Origin: Mesobacillus sp. S13
GTDB taxonomy: Bacteria; Bacillota; Bacilli; Bacillales; Cytobacillaceae
NCBI RefSeq assembly: GCF_020422885.1
Contig: NZ_CP084622.1
Coordinates: 3,925,001-3,989,000, forward strand
DNA length: 64,000 nucleotides
Reading direction: 5' to 3'
This document shows, piece by piece, positions 41,733-49,589 of this stretch. Positions within the stretch are counted from its first letter, which is position 1, and every line of letters begins with the position of its first letter. Made by a program: the position numbers and the translations under genes. Under the pieces are notes generated by a model. That model had not been told where the DNA came from. It made no database searches and saw only the letters and a list, made by a program, of their open reading frames with translations.

Positions 41733-43163
41733 CTACGTGCTTAAGATTTTCTGCTCTCGAACGGCTTTGAATGTCCCTTTTTCTTTTAAGAATTGCTTAA
41801 TAACATCCACTGCATGAACATCATGATAAGTTTTATCTGCTTCAGCGCCTTTAAACAGCTGTTTGCCTGCCCCTACAATCTTGTATTTCTTCGTCAGATC
41901 GATCTCCTGCCCACCTATGAGCAGCTTCTGAATTCTGTTCCCTTCCGGATTGTATGGCTTGAAGGACATGAATAACCCTGAGGACCTGAGAATATATCCG
42001 CCTTTTTGCTTGAACGGATCCCTTGAAAACACCATTTCCAGATTCTTCTCGAGGGCATTCATCAGGCGCTCTCCTGTCATCTCAAGAGTGAACATTTCCG
42101 GGTTTGTCGGGATGATGGTGTGCAGCTCATACTCAGTAATATCTCCTGCTGGGACTGGCGTACCATATCTCCACCCATGCGAAAATGCCAAATCGCTATC
42201 GTAGGCGTGACGATATGCATCTGTGATCAGTTGATCCATCGGGGCTTCATTCAAGGTCATTCTGTGTAAAATAGACTCTGTCTTTCCAACGACATTACCC
42301 CGCTCCTTACTGTACGGTTCTAATATCTCTGCAATGATTCCCACCATTTCCTTATCTTCAGGAAAGCTCTCATCGATTGGCACTAGTTCGTATCGATAGT
42401 CTTCCATTTTGCCGTCTTCAAGAGTGATATCCAGTTTTCCAAGGAATGATGCACTTGAACCAGCCTGAACGACAAGAGTATCGTTGACGGTAATTGCCTC
42501 TTCTACCCTGTCATGGCTGTGTCCCGACAAGATGATATCAATGCCATCAACAAGAGTTGCCAGTTCAACATCAAGAGGAAGGCCCATATGGCTTAACAAC
42601 ACAACTAGGTCTACCTGCCCCTTCAAGGCTTCCACACAATCACGCGTTTCCTCCACCCCTCTAGAGAACGCAAGGCCTTTTGAGAAGCTTTCAGGCATCG
42701 TCTCGTCGACATAAGGATAAGTCAGTCCAATGATACCGACCTTGACACCCTCTAGCTCCTTGATGATATATGGCTTCATAAACGATTCATTTGTTTCTTG
42801 ATCTTTTACATTGCAAGCAACGGAGGGAAACGGCAATGCTTTTACAAGAGAAGACAACTGTTCTTTTCCGTAGGCAAAATCCCAGTTCCCAGGTACCCAG
42901 CCATCCAGCCCTATTTTCTCCAATGCTGGTAAAATTGCTTCGCCTTTCGACGCTACTAATGGAAGTGTCCCATGAAACAGGTCTCCTCCATCCAGGAATA
43001 GAACATTCTTTTCTTGAGATTTAAGATCCTTGATGTACTTCGAAATCCTTGGAAAACCACCTGTTTTACGAAGTTCAGGCTGGTTCTCTTTCCAGAATAG
43101 TTCATGATGGAGTTCCAGGCTCCCATGTGTGTCGTTTTGCTGTATAATCGTCAATTTTGTCAT
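41733..43163 (-). CDS. 5'-nucleotidase / metallophosphatase (YunD-like)
   Basis: A 476-residue cytoplasmic metal-dependent phosphoesterase. The N-terminal calcineurin-like domain has QQNDTHGSLE, LFLDGGDLFHGT, GNWDFAYG (GN[HW]D class; here Trp replaces the usual His), LLSHMGL and SGHSHD. A C-terminal 5'-nucleotidase domain with AVDVIKQFLKEK follows. No signal peptide is seen in the chosen start at ATG 43163, which has GGAGGAGAGG upstream; the long N-terminal extension to 43256 is rejected. Substrate in the nucleotide or UDP-sugar class is inferred. Confidence 0.85.
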   Translation of the reverse strand: MTKLTIIQQNDTHGSLELHHELFWKENQPELRKTGGFPRISKYIKDLKSQEKNVLFLDGGDLFHGTLPLVASKGEAILPALEKIGLDGWVPGNWDFAYGKEQLSSLVKALPFPSVACNVKDQETNESFMKPYIIKELEGVKVGIIGLTYPYVDETMPESFSKGLAFSRGVEETRDCVEALKGQVDLVVLLSHMGLPLDVELATLVDGIDIILSGHSHDRVEEAITVNDTLVVQAGSSASFLGKLDITLEDGKMEDYRYELVPIDESFPEDKEMVGIIAEILEPYSKERGNVVGKTESILHRMTLNEAPMDQLITDAYRHAYDSDLAFSHGWRYGTPVPAGDITEYELHTIIPTNPEMFTLEMTGERLMNALEKNLEMVFSRDPFKQKGGYILRSSGLFMSFKPYNPEGNRIQKLLIGGQEIDLTKKYKIVGAGKQLFKGAEADKTYHDVHAVDVIKQFLKEKGTFKAVREQKILST

Positions 43164-43254
43164 AGTTTCCTCTCCTCCATTGCTAGTTAAAGCTCTTTCC
43201 ATAAACCTCCTGAATTGCATGATGCTTATGGAAAAAGCCTTTTGCCTTATATGC

Positions 43255-43286
43255 AAAAGGAGTACCCTGCATTAGGTACCCCTTTT
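43255..43286 (-). terminator. Terminator of the second yrk-like set
   Basis: Minus strand AAAAGGGGTACC / GGTACTCCTTTT with a seven- to eight-base loop, about 50 bp beyond the stop of the MBL gene at 43340. Confidence 0.75.
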
Positions 43287-43339
43287 TTACAATGTCAAAG
43301 CTCAGTGCCTCTTTTCCCGAGTCGCCGCTGCTTTTCAAA

Positions 43340-44461
43340 TTATCTTACTGCGCATCGGTTCGGACCGATTTCCATTTCCCGCTGTTCTTCGATATCTGGA
43401 TTGATTTTACCCATATTCATCTGCCTGATTTCCTGGTAGGAGTTAGGCTGAGGCGGGAGATTTTCGGTTACTGTCTTCCTGAACGTCTCTTCGCTGTCGA
43501 TTTGCAATCCGTGGTTCTCGGCGTACAGCACGCCAAGTTTTTCGGAAATGCTGCCATCATCATTCATCTCATTGATCCCCATATAGTGGGCCGGCAGGAC
43601 AAGTAATTCATCGGCAAGTTCTTTGTAACGCTGATACAAAGTATTCCTCAGGTCGCCTACCCAGTCCTGAGCCAGGCCGGCCAGGTCAGGGCGTCCGATT
43701 GAGTCAATGAAGAGAATGTCACCGGTCAGCAGGAATTGATCATCGATGATGAACGAAGTACTGCCAATTGTATGGCCCGGAGAATACAAAGCCTGGATCA
43801 CAGTGTTTCCAACCTTGATTTCATCGCCATCCTGAAGAGGTTCATATTGGAATGTCACTTCTTCTGCATCTTTAGGCGGAAGGTAGTACTTGGCTCCCAC
43901 TTTATCAGCAAGCTTCTTTCCGCCGGAAATATGGTCAGCATGGAGATGTGTATCAAGCAAGGCAACCAGCTTGAAGTCCTTCCCTGACATGAATTCCTCA
44001 TACTGTTCAATCATCCGGTTTGTATCAATGATGGCAGCCTCGCCATTCGATTCAACAAGATAGGAAAGACACCCTTTCCCGATACGGACGAATTGATAGA
44101 GCGATCCGCCATTTTTAAGGTCACCAATCTTAATAGGCTCCAAATACTCACTCCAGGCTTTCATACCGCCTTCAATAGAGTATACATTCGTGTAACCAGC
44201 CTCTTCAATTTGCTCGGCAACAAACTCAGACGAACCACCTTTTGCACATACGACGTAAATGTCCTGGTCTTTAGGCAATACATCCTTTATTGGATCAATA
44301 CCTTCAAGAAGGTCAAAGTACGGCGTATTATGGACTTTTACATTGCGGCCTTCGATTTTCCAATCATCGAAGTCATCTGTATTTCTTGCATCAATGATAA
44401 ACAGGTCATCATGGTTTATGACTTTTTGTGCTATTTCTTTTGCTGTGATTGTCTTTACCAT
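43340..44461 (-). CDS. Rhodanese/metallo-beta-lactamase fusion (second YrkH-like copy)
   Basis: A 373-residue paralogue of the protein at 27706, same length and domain order. Rhodanese loop CAKGGSS, MBL motif [19 protein letters not shown] and [18 protein letters not shown] are intact. It differs through many substitutions but shares the C-terminal end [21 protein letters not shown] (residues read in parts), so the copies are old paralogues. It lies last in a three-gene set after the TusA-rhodanese and DsrE genes. Confidence 0.92.
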   Translation of the reverse strand: MVKTITAKEIAQKVINHDDLFIIDARNTDDFDDWKIEGRNVKVHNTPYFDLLEGIDPIKDVLPKDQDIYVVCAKGGSSEFVAEQIEEAGYTNVYSIEGGMKAWSEYLEPIKIGDLKNGGSLYQFVRIGKGCLSYLVESNGEAAIIDTNRMIEQYEEFMSGKDFKLVALLDTHLHADHISGGKKLADKVGAKYYLPPKDAEEVTFQYEPLQDGDEIKVGNTVIQALYSPGHTIGSTSFIIDDQFLLTGDILFIDSIGRPDLAGLAQDWVGDLRNTLYQRYKELADELLVLPAHYMGINEMNDDGSISEKLGVLYAENHGLQIDSEETFRKTVTENLPPQPNSYQEIRQMNMGKINPDIEEQREMEIGPNRCAVR

Positions 44462-44487
44462 CTGATTCCTCCTGTTTTGCTTTGAGT

Positions 44488-44877
44488 TTAGAATGTCAAT
44501 GTAATGTTAGCATCGCTAGCGAAGTGAAGGAATGAAGCAGCTCCGCCAACGTCAATGCCATCAACGAACTGGTCTTTTTGAAGTGACATTACGTCCATTG
44601 TCATCTGGCAGGCAATCATCTTTACGCCCATTTCAGCTGCCATTTCAACTAGTTGGTCAACTGGAGGAACATTTTCTCGTGCGAAACCTTCTTGGAAGTG
44701 CTCTGTACCTGCTGGCATAGGAAGTTGTTTGTGGGCTTCCTTATGGATCAAGTTCAAGCCTTCAAATGTGAAGAAAATTCCTACTTCTGCGTCTGTTGCT
44801 GCTGCCGCAGTCGCGATATTGAATACTTTATATGCATCGAACATTCCGCCATTAGAGGCGATGATAGCTACTTTCAT
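44488..44877 (-). CDS. DsrE-like sulfur-carrier protein, short form
   Basis: A 129-residue cytoplasmic DsrE/F-like protein. Core motif [11 protein letters not shown] with the conserved cysteine near residue 95 matches YrkE. It starts [22 protein letters not shown] at 44877 follows AGGAGGAACC. It sits between the TusA-rhodanese and the MBL gene and is related to but shorter than 29474. Confidence 0.9.
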   Translation of the reverse strand: MKVAIIASNGGMFDAYKVFNIATAAAATDAEVGIFFTFEGLNLIHKEAHKQLPMPAGTEHFQEGFARENVPPVDQLVEMAAEMGVKMIACQMTMDVMSLQKDQFVDGIDVGGAASFLHFASDANITLTF

Positions 44878-44891
44878 TATTTTGGTTCCTC

Positions 44892-45470
44892 CTATTTTTC
44901 AACCGATGTTTCGGTAGGACCTGTCCAGCCCTTCATCCCTGAAACAACATTTATTGGTTTCTTAAATCCTTTTTCGGCAAGCTGTTTCGCCGCCATATCA
45001 CTTCTTGATCCGGAACGGCAAATGATGTAGACATCCTCTTCAGGGTCCAATTCATTGAAACGCTGCTCCAGTTCTCCAAGCGGAATTGATTTTGCATTAG
45101 GAATGTGTCCAAAAGCATATTCAGCAGATTCCCTTACATCGAGAATGCTTAATTTCTCTTCGCCTTCCATCTTGGCCAGTACTTCTTCAAGTGTAGCTGT
45201 ATGCGGGTGTGGCGATTCATTGTTCAGTTCTTCATCTCTGGCTTTGCGAAGATAATGTTTGAGCACATCTCCATCTGTGATTGTACCAAGGTATTGATTG
45301 CCAGTACTTTCAGCCCATGCTTTCAGGTCGGTAGTCGAACCTTTATCTGTAGCCTGTACTTCAATAACCTGGCCAGGCTCAAGCTCATTCATTGTTTTCT
45401 TCGTTTTGACAATCGGCATCGGGCAAGCCAGACCTTTTGCGTCCAGTACTTTATCCGCAGAAATTGACAT
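44892..45470 (-). CDS. TusA-rhodanese fusion protein (second YrkF-like copy)
   Basis: A 192-residue paralogue of 28868. TusA motif CPMPIVKTKKTM near residue 16 and rhodanese loop CRSGSRSD near residue 150 are intact, with the same linker layout. First gene of the second set, 67-ish bases downstream of a CstR-like operator. ATG at 45470 follows AAGGGGGAT. The order here (TusA-RHD, DsrE, RHD-MBL) differs from the first locus. Confidence 0.92.
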   Translation of the reverse strand: MSISADKVLDAKGLACPMPIVKTKKTMNELEPGQVIEVQATDKGSTTDLKAWAESTGNQYLGTITDGDVLKHYLRKARDEELNNESPHPHTATLEEVLAKMEGEEKLSILDVRESAEYAFGHIPNAKSIPLGELEQRFNELDPEEDVYIICRSGSRSDMAAKQLAEKGFKKPINVVSGMKGWTGPTETSVEK

Positions 45471-45544
45471 AGTAATCCCCCTTCCTAAAGTTTAGTATTC
45501 ATAAATTCGCGGAATCCATACTGCAAAGTGTATCCCTAGTTTAT

Positions 45545-45560
45545 ATACCCCACAAGGTAA
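45545..45560. promoter_or_regulatory. CsoR/CstR-type operator of the second sulfur set
   Basis: ATACCCCACAAGGTAA, the same ATACC-N5-GGTA design as 30043. It lies 75 bp upstream of the TusA-rhodanese start, near minus-strand TATATAA. Confidence 0.6.
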
Positions 45561-45774
45561 AAACTATGCGTATATTGTAAAAAAAATAAAAAGAAACAGC
45601 AACCATTTTGCTTCGATGCGTTTCCTGCTTATTCCTTGCCAAAATAGGTACCTTGGATAAAATAAAATTGCCTTGATTTCACCTTACCCACTCTGAAGAA
45701 CCACGGGGTATGCTTACCTGGTACACACTGATTAAAATCTGGATCGTCATTGCAATCGAAAAGAGGTAAAAAAA
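45561..45774. other. Intergenic stretch with no supported gene
   Basis: AT-rich sequence between the second sulfur set and the BNR lipoprotein. A 60-codon minus-strand frame is present, but it starts inside the terminator of the neighbour and has no ribosome site. Confidence 0.4.
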
Positions 45775-45799
45775 AGCCACAGCAAACGATGCTGTGGCT
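45775..45799 (-). terminator. Terminator of the TVP38-lipoprotein operon
   Basis: A ten-bp stem AGCCACAGCA / TGCTGTGGCT with a five-base loop, followed on the minus strand by TTTTTTT. Confidence 0.9.
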
Positions 45800-45803
45800 C
45801 CTC

Positions 45804-46802
45804 CTATTCAATTCTTCCGTTAATCAAAAGCTGATTCCATGTTTTACCGCCATCCTTGGATTCGTAAAGATCGTTCAAGATGGTGATAAAAGCAATCGTG
45901 CCGTCCTGCTCAGGATCAGCCGCTATATAGGTAATCGGATTGTCATACTTCAGGTTGGGGATAGGAAGCTCCTCCCCTGTACCTTGCTGCCCTACTGGAA
46001 GTCTGACTAGCTTAATTTTTTCATGTTCTACAGGTGCGATATACAAGTTCTCCTTGGAATAAGCAGCTGCCGTTACCATTTGATAATCTCCTTTTCTTTC
46101 CATCGTTGTGCCAAAATCGTTCGAAACAAAAACTCCTTCCCTCGTTGCCATCGCTAAGGTGCCTCCGTTTTCAGGGTGAACCGCAATCATACCCAGGCTG
46201 TTTGCATCGAGGCCATTAAGCTCCACAGGTTCCCATGCCCCTCCTTTATCTTTGGATACATAAACACCTCGTTCCAGCTCGGAGTTGGGTTCCTCGTTTA
46301 TCAAGTAATAGACGTTATCGCGAAAGCTTGCAGACAGGAAGTGAAAATCGCTCTCTCCATAAAAAGCTATTTTTTCAAGTGTCTTGCCGTTGTCCGTACT
46401 TTTCACAAGGCCTAGCGGGTTTTTAAGGTCCGATCCTTGTGCTGGATGACCGCTTGCTACAAATCCATCTTCAACAGCCTGAAATCCCATATAATCATGG
46501 TTTTCGTCCGTCATTTCAAGCCATTCACCATTTTTATAAATCTTCAAGCCCTGGTGGGAGGCAACATATAATCCGTCATCATTTCCCGGGTAACCAATCC
46601 CATGGATATGTTCGATCGTTTGTGGATCTGCCTTTAAAATAAAGTCAGTCTGCGGTTCCTTTTGTGATGTATTTTTCTCCTCGGTTTTATCCTTACTTTC
46701 ATCAGTAGCAGGCTGAGCCTGTTCATGATTTTCTTGACCTGAACATCCGGTGAACAGGATTGCGGCAAGGATAGGAATCAAAACTGATCTTAATTTATAC
46801 AT
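45804..46802 (-). CDS. BNR/sortilin-like beta-propeller lipoprotein
   Basis: A 332-residue exported lipoprotein. The signal peptide ends in LFTGCSG (cysteine near residue 20), followed by a long acidic, Glu/Gln-rich linker. The propeller has several Asp-box/BNR-type repeats: STDNGKTL, SKDKGGAWEP, SNDFGTTMER and SKDGGKTWNQ. It resembles the F510_1955 glycosyl-hydrolase-like family, for which function is unproven. ATG at 46802 follows CGGAGGTAG. It lies 5 bp after TVP38 in the same operon. Confidence 0.82.
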   Translation of the reverse strand: MYKLRSVLIPILAAILFTGCSGQENHEQAQPATDESKDKTEEKNTSQKEPQTDFILKADPQTIEHIHGIGYPGNDDGLYVASHQGLKIYKNGEWLEMTDENHDYMGFQAVEDGFVASGHPAQGSDLKNPLGLVKSTDNGKTLEKIAFYGESDFHFLSASFRDNVYYLINEEPNSELERGVYVSKDKGGAWEPVELNGLDANSLGMIAVHPENGGTLAMATREGVFVSNDFGTTMERKGDYQMVTAAAYSKENLYIAPVEHEKIKLVRLPVGQQGTGEELPIPNLKYDNPITYIAADPEQDGTIAFITILNDLYESKDGGKTWNQLLINGRIE

Positions 46803-46807
46803 TTTTA

Positions 46808-47371
46808 CTACCTCCGTTTTTTTCTCTTTGTTGTCCAATAATAGTAGCAAATCCCGGCTGCTGCCGCAAAAATTGCTGCAGCAAGCTGATATTGTGTTTC
46901 CCAGCCAATAACAGTATGAACGGAGTATGCCTCGATTAAGAGGGCAGGAATTTTGCCAATTGTACTCGAAGCTGCAAAAGCCCATGTCCCTATCTTGCTG
47001 TATGAAGCGGCAAGGGTGACGAGTCCGGATGGCGCGAACGGAAAAAGCCTTAAGACAAGGACCAGCACAAACGCCTCCATGCCCTTTGTTCCCTTTAGCT
47101 TTTCCAATAATTTAAATCCTTTTATAGAACCGATTTTGCCACTCAGGCTTTTAAGCCCCTTACGATACAGTATAAAACTTAAGACAGCTCCCAATGCTTC
47201 CCCTAAAGTGGAAAGAACAAGCCCCCAGAAAAATCCAAAGAAAACGATGTTCGCAGCTGTCACAAAAGCGCTTGGGATGATACCTGCTATCGCGATGACT
47301 ATGCTGACTGCAAGGCTAATGATAGCGGCTATCCAAAATGGCTGGCCGGATAAAGCTTCCAATAATGACAT
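46808..47371 (-). CDS. TVP38/TMEM64 family membrane protein
   Basis: A 187-residue membrane protein with five to six TM segments and the SNARE-associated/DedA-like core RLFPFAPSGLVTLAASYSKIGTWAFAASSTIGKIPAL around residues 110-150. Members move or maintain phospholipids in the membrane. First gene of a two-gene unit with the BNR lipoprotein. ATG at 47371 follows GGAGGC. Confidence 0.85.
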   Translation of the reverse strand: MSLLEALSGQPFWIAAIISLAVSIVIAIAGIIPSAFVTAANIVFFGFFWGLVLSTLGEALGAVLSFILYRKGLKSLSGKIGSIKGFKLLEKLKGTKGMEAFVLVLVLRLFPFAPSGLVTLAASYSKIGTWAFAASSTIGKIPALLIEAYSVHTVIGWETQYQLAAAIFAAAAGICYYYWTTKRKKRR

Positions 47372-47474
47372 ATACAGCCTCCAGTATTTTTCAAAACTTT
47401 GTCACTGCTTCTGCTAAGTTTTTGCAAATTATCCCGGTAAGATTTATGTATACCTGAAAGGAGCTGACCAAGAC

Positions 47475-47729
47475 ATGAAAAAACTTACGTTAAGTTTATT
47501 AGGCGCAGCATTGATATTTGGAGCAAGTACTGCTGCCTTTGCAGAAGAAGGGACAGAAGGAAAAGGAACATTTAATTTTGGTCAAATGAAGACGTTGATC
47601 GAAAAGATGCACCCAGGCATATCCGATGAAGGAGTCAAGCAAATGTACAATGACTGCCACGGAACTAATGGCGCCATGCCTAGCAAAAACTTTAATATGA
47701 TGGATAGCGACCATATGAATAACCTGTAA
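47475..47729 (+). CDS. Small exported protein of unknown function
   Basis: An 84-residue secreted protein. The signal peptide MKKLTLSLLGAALIFGASTAAFA-EE has an AFA cleavage site near residue 23. The mature 61 residues contain FGQMKTLIEKMHPGISDEGV, then one Cys in NDCHG, and end HMNNL. ATG at 47475 follows AAAGGAGCTGACC. No family is recognised. The mature part is rich in Met and His, which can bind metals (inference). It has its own terminator. Confidence 0.75.
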   Translation: MKKLTLSLLGAALIFGASTAAFAEEGTEGKGTFNFGQMKTLIEKMHPGISDEGVKQMYNDCHGTNGAMPSKNFNMMDSDHMNNL

Positions 47730-47762
47730 ATACAACTCCAGCATTTCATTCGACTAGCAAGA

Positions 47763-47792
47763 AGGGTTCTGGATAAAATCCAGACCCTTTTT
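47763..47792 (+). terminator. Terminator of the small exported-protein gene
   Basis: Stem AGGGTTCTGGAT / ATCCAGACCCT (one bulged T) around AAA, then TTTTT. Confidence 0.88.
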
Positions 47793-47859
47793 CTATGTAC
47801 TGAATCTATCTTAGCTTAAGATGACGCAGAAAACATAAAGAAAAGAATTGCGTAAAAAA

Positions 47860-47887
47860 ACAACCTAACCAAATCGGTCCAGGCTGT
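47860..47887 (-). terminator. Terminator of the repeat-peptide gene
   Basis: Minus strand ACAGCCTGGACC / GGTTAGGTTGT with a GATTT loop and G-U pairs, then TTTTTTT. It lies 13 bp beyond the stop of the 47901 gene. Confidence 0.75.
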
Positions 47888-47900
47888 CTCAAAAGTTTGC

Positions 47901-48404
47901 TTAAACTAATACTTTATTATGTTCATGCTGTGATGGCAAATCGGCTATCATTGTGCCATCTTGCGAATGCTGTGATGGCAGGTCGGCTATCATTGTGCCA
48001 TCTTGCGAATGCTGTGATGGCAAATCGACTATCATTGTGCCGCCTTGTGAATGCTGTGATGGCAGGTCGGCTATCATTGTGCCATCTTGCGAATGCTGTG
48101 ATGGCAAATCGGCTATCATCTTGCCGTCTTGCGAATGCTGTGATGGCAGGTCGGCTATCATTGTGCCATCTTGCGAATGCTGTGATGGCAAATCGGCTAT
48201 CATTGTGCCGTCTTGCGAATGCTGTGATGGCAAATCGGCTATCATTGTGCCATCTTGCGAATGCTGTGATGGCAAATTGGCTATCCTCTTGCCGTCTTGC
48301 GAATGCTGTGATGGCAGGTCGGTCAGGTTCTTATCGGCGGAACCTAAACACAACACTCCTGCAACAAAAGCTGCTATAAGGGGCAAAATCAATGTTCTCT
48401 TCAT
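47901..48404 (-). CDS. Exported peptide-pheromone precursor with ten tandem PapR-like units
   Basis: A 167-residue protein with an N-terminal signal peptide (MKRTLILPLIAAFVAGVLC). From residue 28 to the end it is ten 14-residue units, consensus ADLPSQHSQDGTMI. The heptapeptides are seven ADLPSQH plus one each of TDLPSQH, ANLPSQH and VDLPSQH; LPSQH is invariant in all ten. The last unit ends LPSQHEHNKVLV. It resembles PapR, whose mature peptide is ADLPFEF in B. cereus, but PapR is about 48 residues with a single copy. ATG at 48404 has AGGAGG; the gene lies 26 bp after the PlcR-like gene and is transcribed with it. Units alternate GAT TTG and GAC CTG codons for Asp-Leu, indicating selection on the protein sequence. 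Confidence 0.85.
   Translation of the reverse strand: MKRTLILPLIAAFVAGVLCLGSADKNLTDLPSQHSQDGKRIANLPSQHSQDGTMIADLPSQHSQDGTMIADLPSQHSQDGTMIADLPSQHSQDGKMIADLPSQHSQDGTMIADLPSQHSQGGTMIVDLPSQHSQDGTMIADLPSQHSQDGTMIADLPSQHEHNKVLV
47922..48330 (-). repeat. Coding tandem repeat, 42-bp period, about ten units
   Basis: GCTGTGATGGCA recurs at 42-bp intervals from about 47926. The repeat encodes the 14-residue units of the gene at 47901. As 42 is a multiple of 3, other frames on both strands also stay open (160 and 157 codons on the plus strand), but only the minus frame has a ribosome site and a signal peptide. Confidence 0.95.
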
Positions 48405-48430
48405 TTTATACCTCCTACGCCGGTAAAACA

Positions 48431-49318
48431 TCAACAATACTTCAATAATTTTTCCATCTCATCTCTTACTAAACTAGCAAACTTCTCATTTTTCTGCAGC
48501 TTGAATATCGTGACTGCTTTTTCAAGATATTCCTTACCTTTGTTTTCTTTACCCAATTTAATGTAATTCATGCCTGTTTGGTAACAAAGTTCTCCAAATA
48601 AATACATGTTTTCTTCATATATACAGTTATCGATTCCTTTGCTGGAATAGATGAGGGATTCTTCATATCTCTCAAGCTTTGATAATGCCTGGGCAAGCCC
48701 ATAGAGAATCCTTAGCCAGATTCTTGAATCTTGGACTTGAGGGAGCTCTGTCAATTGGTTCAAAGCTTTTTGAAAAAGCCCGACAGCCTCGTCCAGGTTC
48801 CCGCTATCCTTTTCAATGATTGCCATGCTCGTCAAAATCTCAATTTCCCGTTCTGTCATTGCAGCCTCTTTCTGATGGGTCATGTCCAAAGCCTGAACAA
48901 GCAGGTCAATGGATTTCTGTCTATCATCTTCCAGGTAATAGCTGCATATTCCCTGGTGCCATACCAGGAATTGATTGTATGATGTATGTTTGAACAGTGG
49001 ATTATCCTGTTCCTTCTGGATGATTTCATTGATTGCGGCATAATCCCGTTCTCTTTTATACTTTTTTATTAACTCCGTAACCGCGATCGCGTAATTGTAT
49101 GTATCAGTAGAAGCGATATCGAAAAAATGGTTAAGCTCAACTTCAAGCTTTGTTGCCATTTTTAATAATTGATCGATTGTTGGATATTTCTCTTCTTTTT
49201 CAAATTGAACGATATCCTCTTCAGAACAGATCCCTTCAGCCAACTGTGCCTCAGTCAAACCTTTAAAAACCCTAGAAGACCTAAGAATTTTCCCGAAGTT
49301 ATATCCAACCAGGCTCAT
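48431..49318 (-). CDS. PlcR/NprR-like (RRNPP) transcriptional regulator
   Basis: A 295-residue cytoplasmic regulator. The N-terminal HTH (about residues 10-65, GLTEAQLAEGICSEEDIVQFE) is followed by five to six TPR repeats (for example LDEAVGLFQKALNQL, YEESLIYSSKGID, KGKEYLEKAVTIFKLQ). PlcR is 285 residues with the same HTH position and TPR spacing, and the corresponding GLTxxQLxExIC segment is shared. Such regulators bind an imported heptapeptide pheromone through the TPR domain. The adjacent 47901 gene encodes the likely cognate peptide. Promoter words TTAACA and TAATTA lie upstream near 49330-49375. The targets are unknown. Confidence 0.9.
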   Translation of the reverse strand: MSLVGYNFGKILRSSRVFKGLTEAQLAEGICSEEDIVQFEKEEKYPTIDQLLKMATKLEVELNHFFDIASTDTYNYAIAVTELIKKYKRERDYAAINEIIQKEQDNPLFKHTSYNQFLVWHQGICSYYLEDDRQKSIDLLVQALDMTHQKEAAMTEREIEILTSMAIIEKDSGNLDEAVGLFQKALNQLTELPQVQDSRIWLRILYGLAQALSKLERYEESLIYSSKGIDNCIYEENMYLFGELCYQTGMNYIKLGKENKGKEYLEKAVTIFKLQKNEKFASLVRDEMEKLLKYC

Positions 49319-49429
49319 CCCCTACACCCCATTTAATAGTAATTATATTTATATTATCACAATGTTAATAACTTTTAAAAATCGGAAGAGAGTACCCGGA
49401 TGCAAATTCTGTATTTCCCAATCCAGGCG

Positions 49430-49588
49430 TTATTTTAGATAAGTGAAATAGGGCAGTATCAGCACAGCCATGGAAAGCAGGCCAACTACAATCGCTCCTG
49501 CCTTGTTTTTTTGCTTCCAGATCGTCACTGCAAATGCGAGGGAGTACAACGATACCAATAGCACCCCTCCCCAAATCCAATAAATCAT
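49430..49588 (-). CDS. Small two-TM protein of the ger operon (D-subunit-like)
   Basis: A 52-residue protein, MIYWIWGGVLLVSLYSLAFAVTIWKQ (read in parts), with two TM segments separated by KQKNKAG, ending PYFTYLK. ATG at 49588 lies one base beyond the gerC stop at 49590, so it is the last gene of the ger operon. Small two-TM D proteins are known for some Bacillus germinant-receptor operons and modulate receptor activity. Length and topology fit; sequence similarity was not tested. Confidence 0.6.
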   Translation of the reverse strand: MIYWIWGGVLLVSLYSLAFAVTIWKQKNKAGAIVVGLLSMAVLILPYFTYLK

Positions 49589-49589
49589 T

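Noticed and set aside
45629..45811. Minus-strand 60-codon frame with a CVPGKHTPW-type segment
   Set aside because: It starts within the stem of the neighbouring terminator and has no ribosome site; possible gene relic, not supported.
47897..48426. Two long plus-strand reading frames (160 and 157 codons)
   Set aside because: They are antisense by-products of the 42-bp repeat; the minus frame has AGGAGG, a signal peptide and a terminator.
49319..49429. PlcR-box (TATGNAN4TNCATA) upstream of the PlcR-like gene
   Set aside because: No 16-bp match was found by eye here or at the protease; the regulator may have a diverged target site. A pattern search of the genome would decide.
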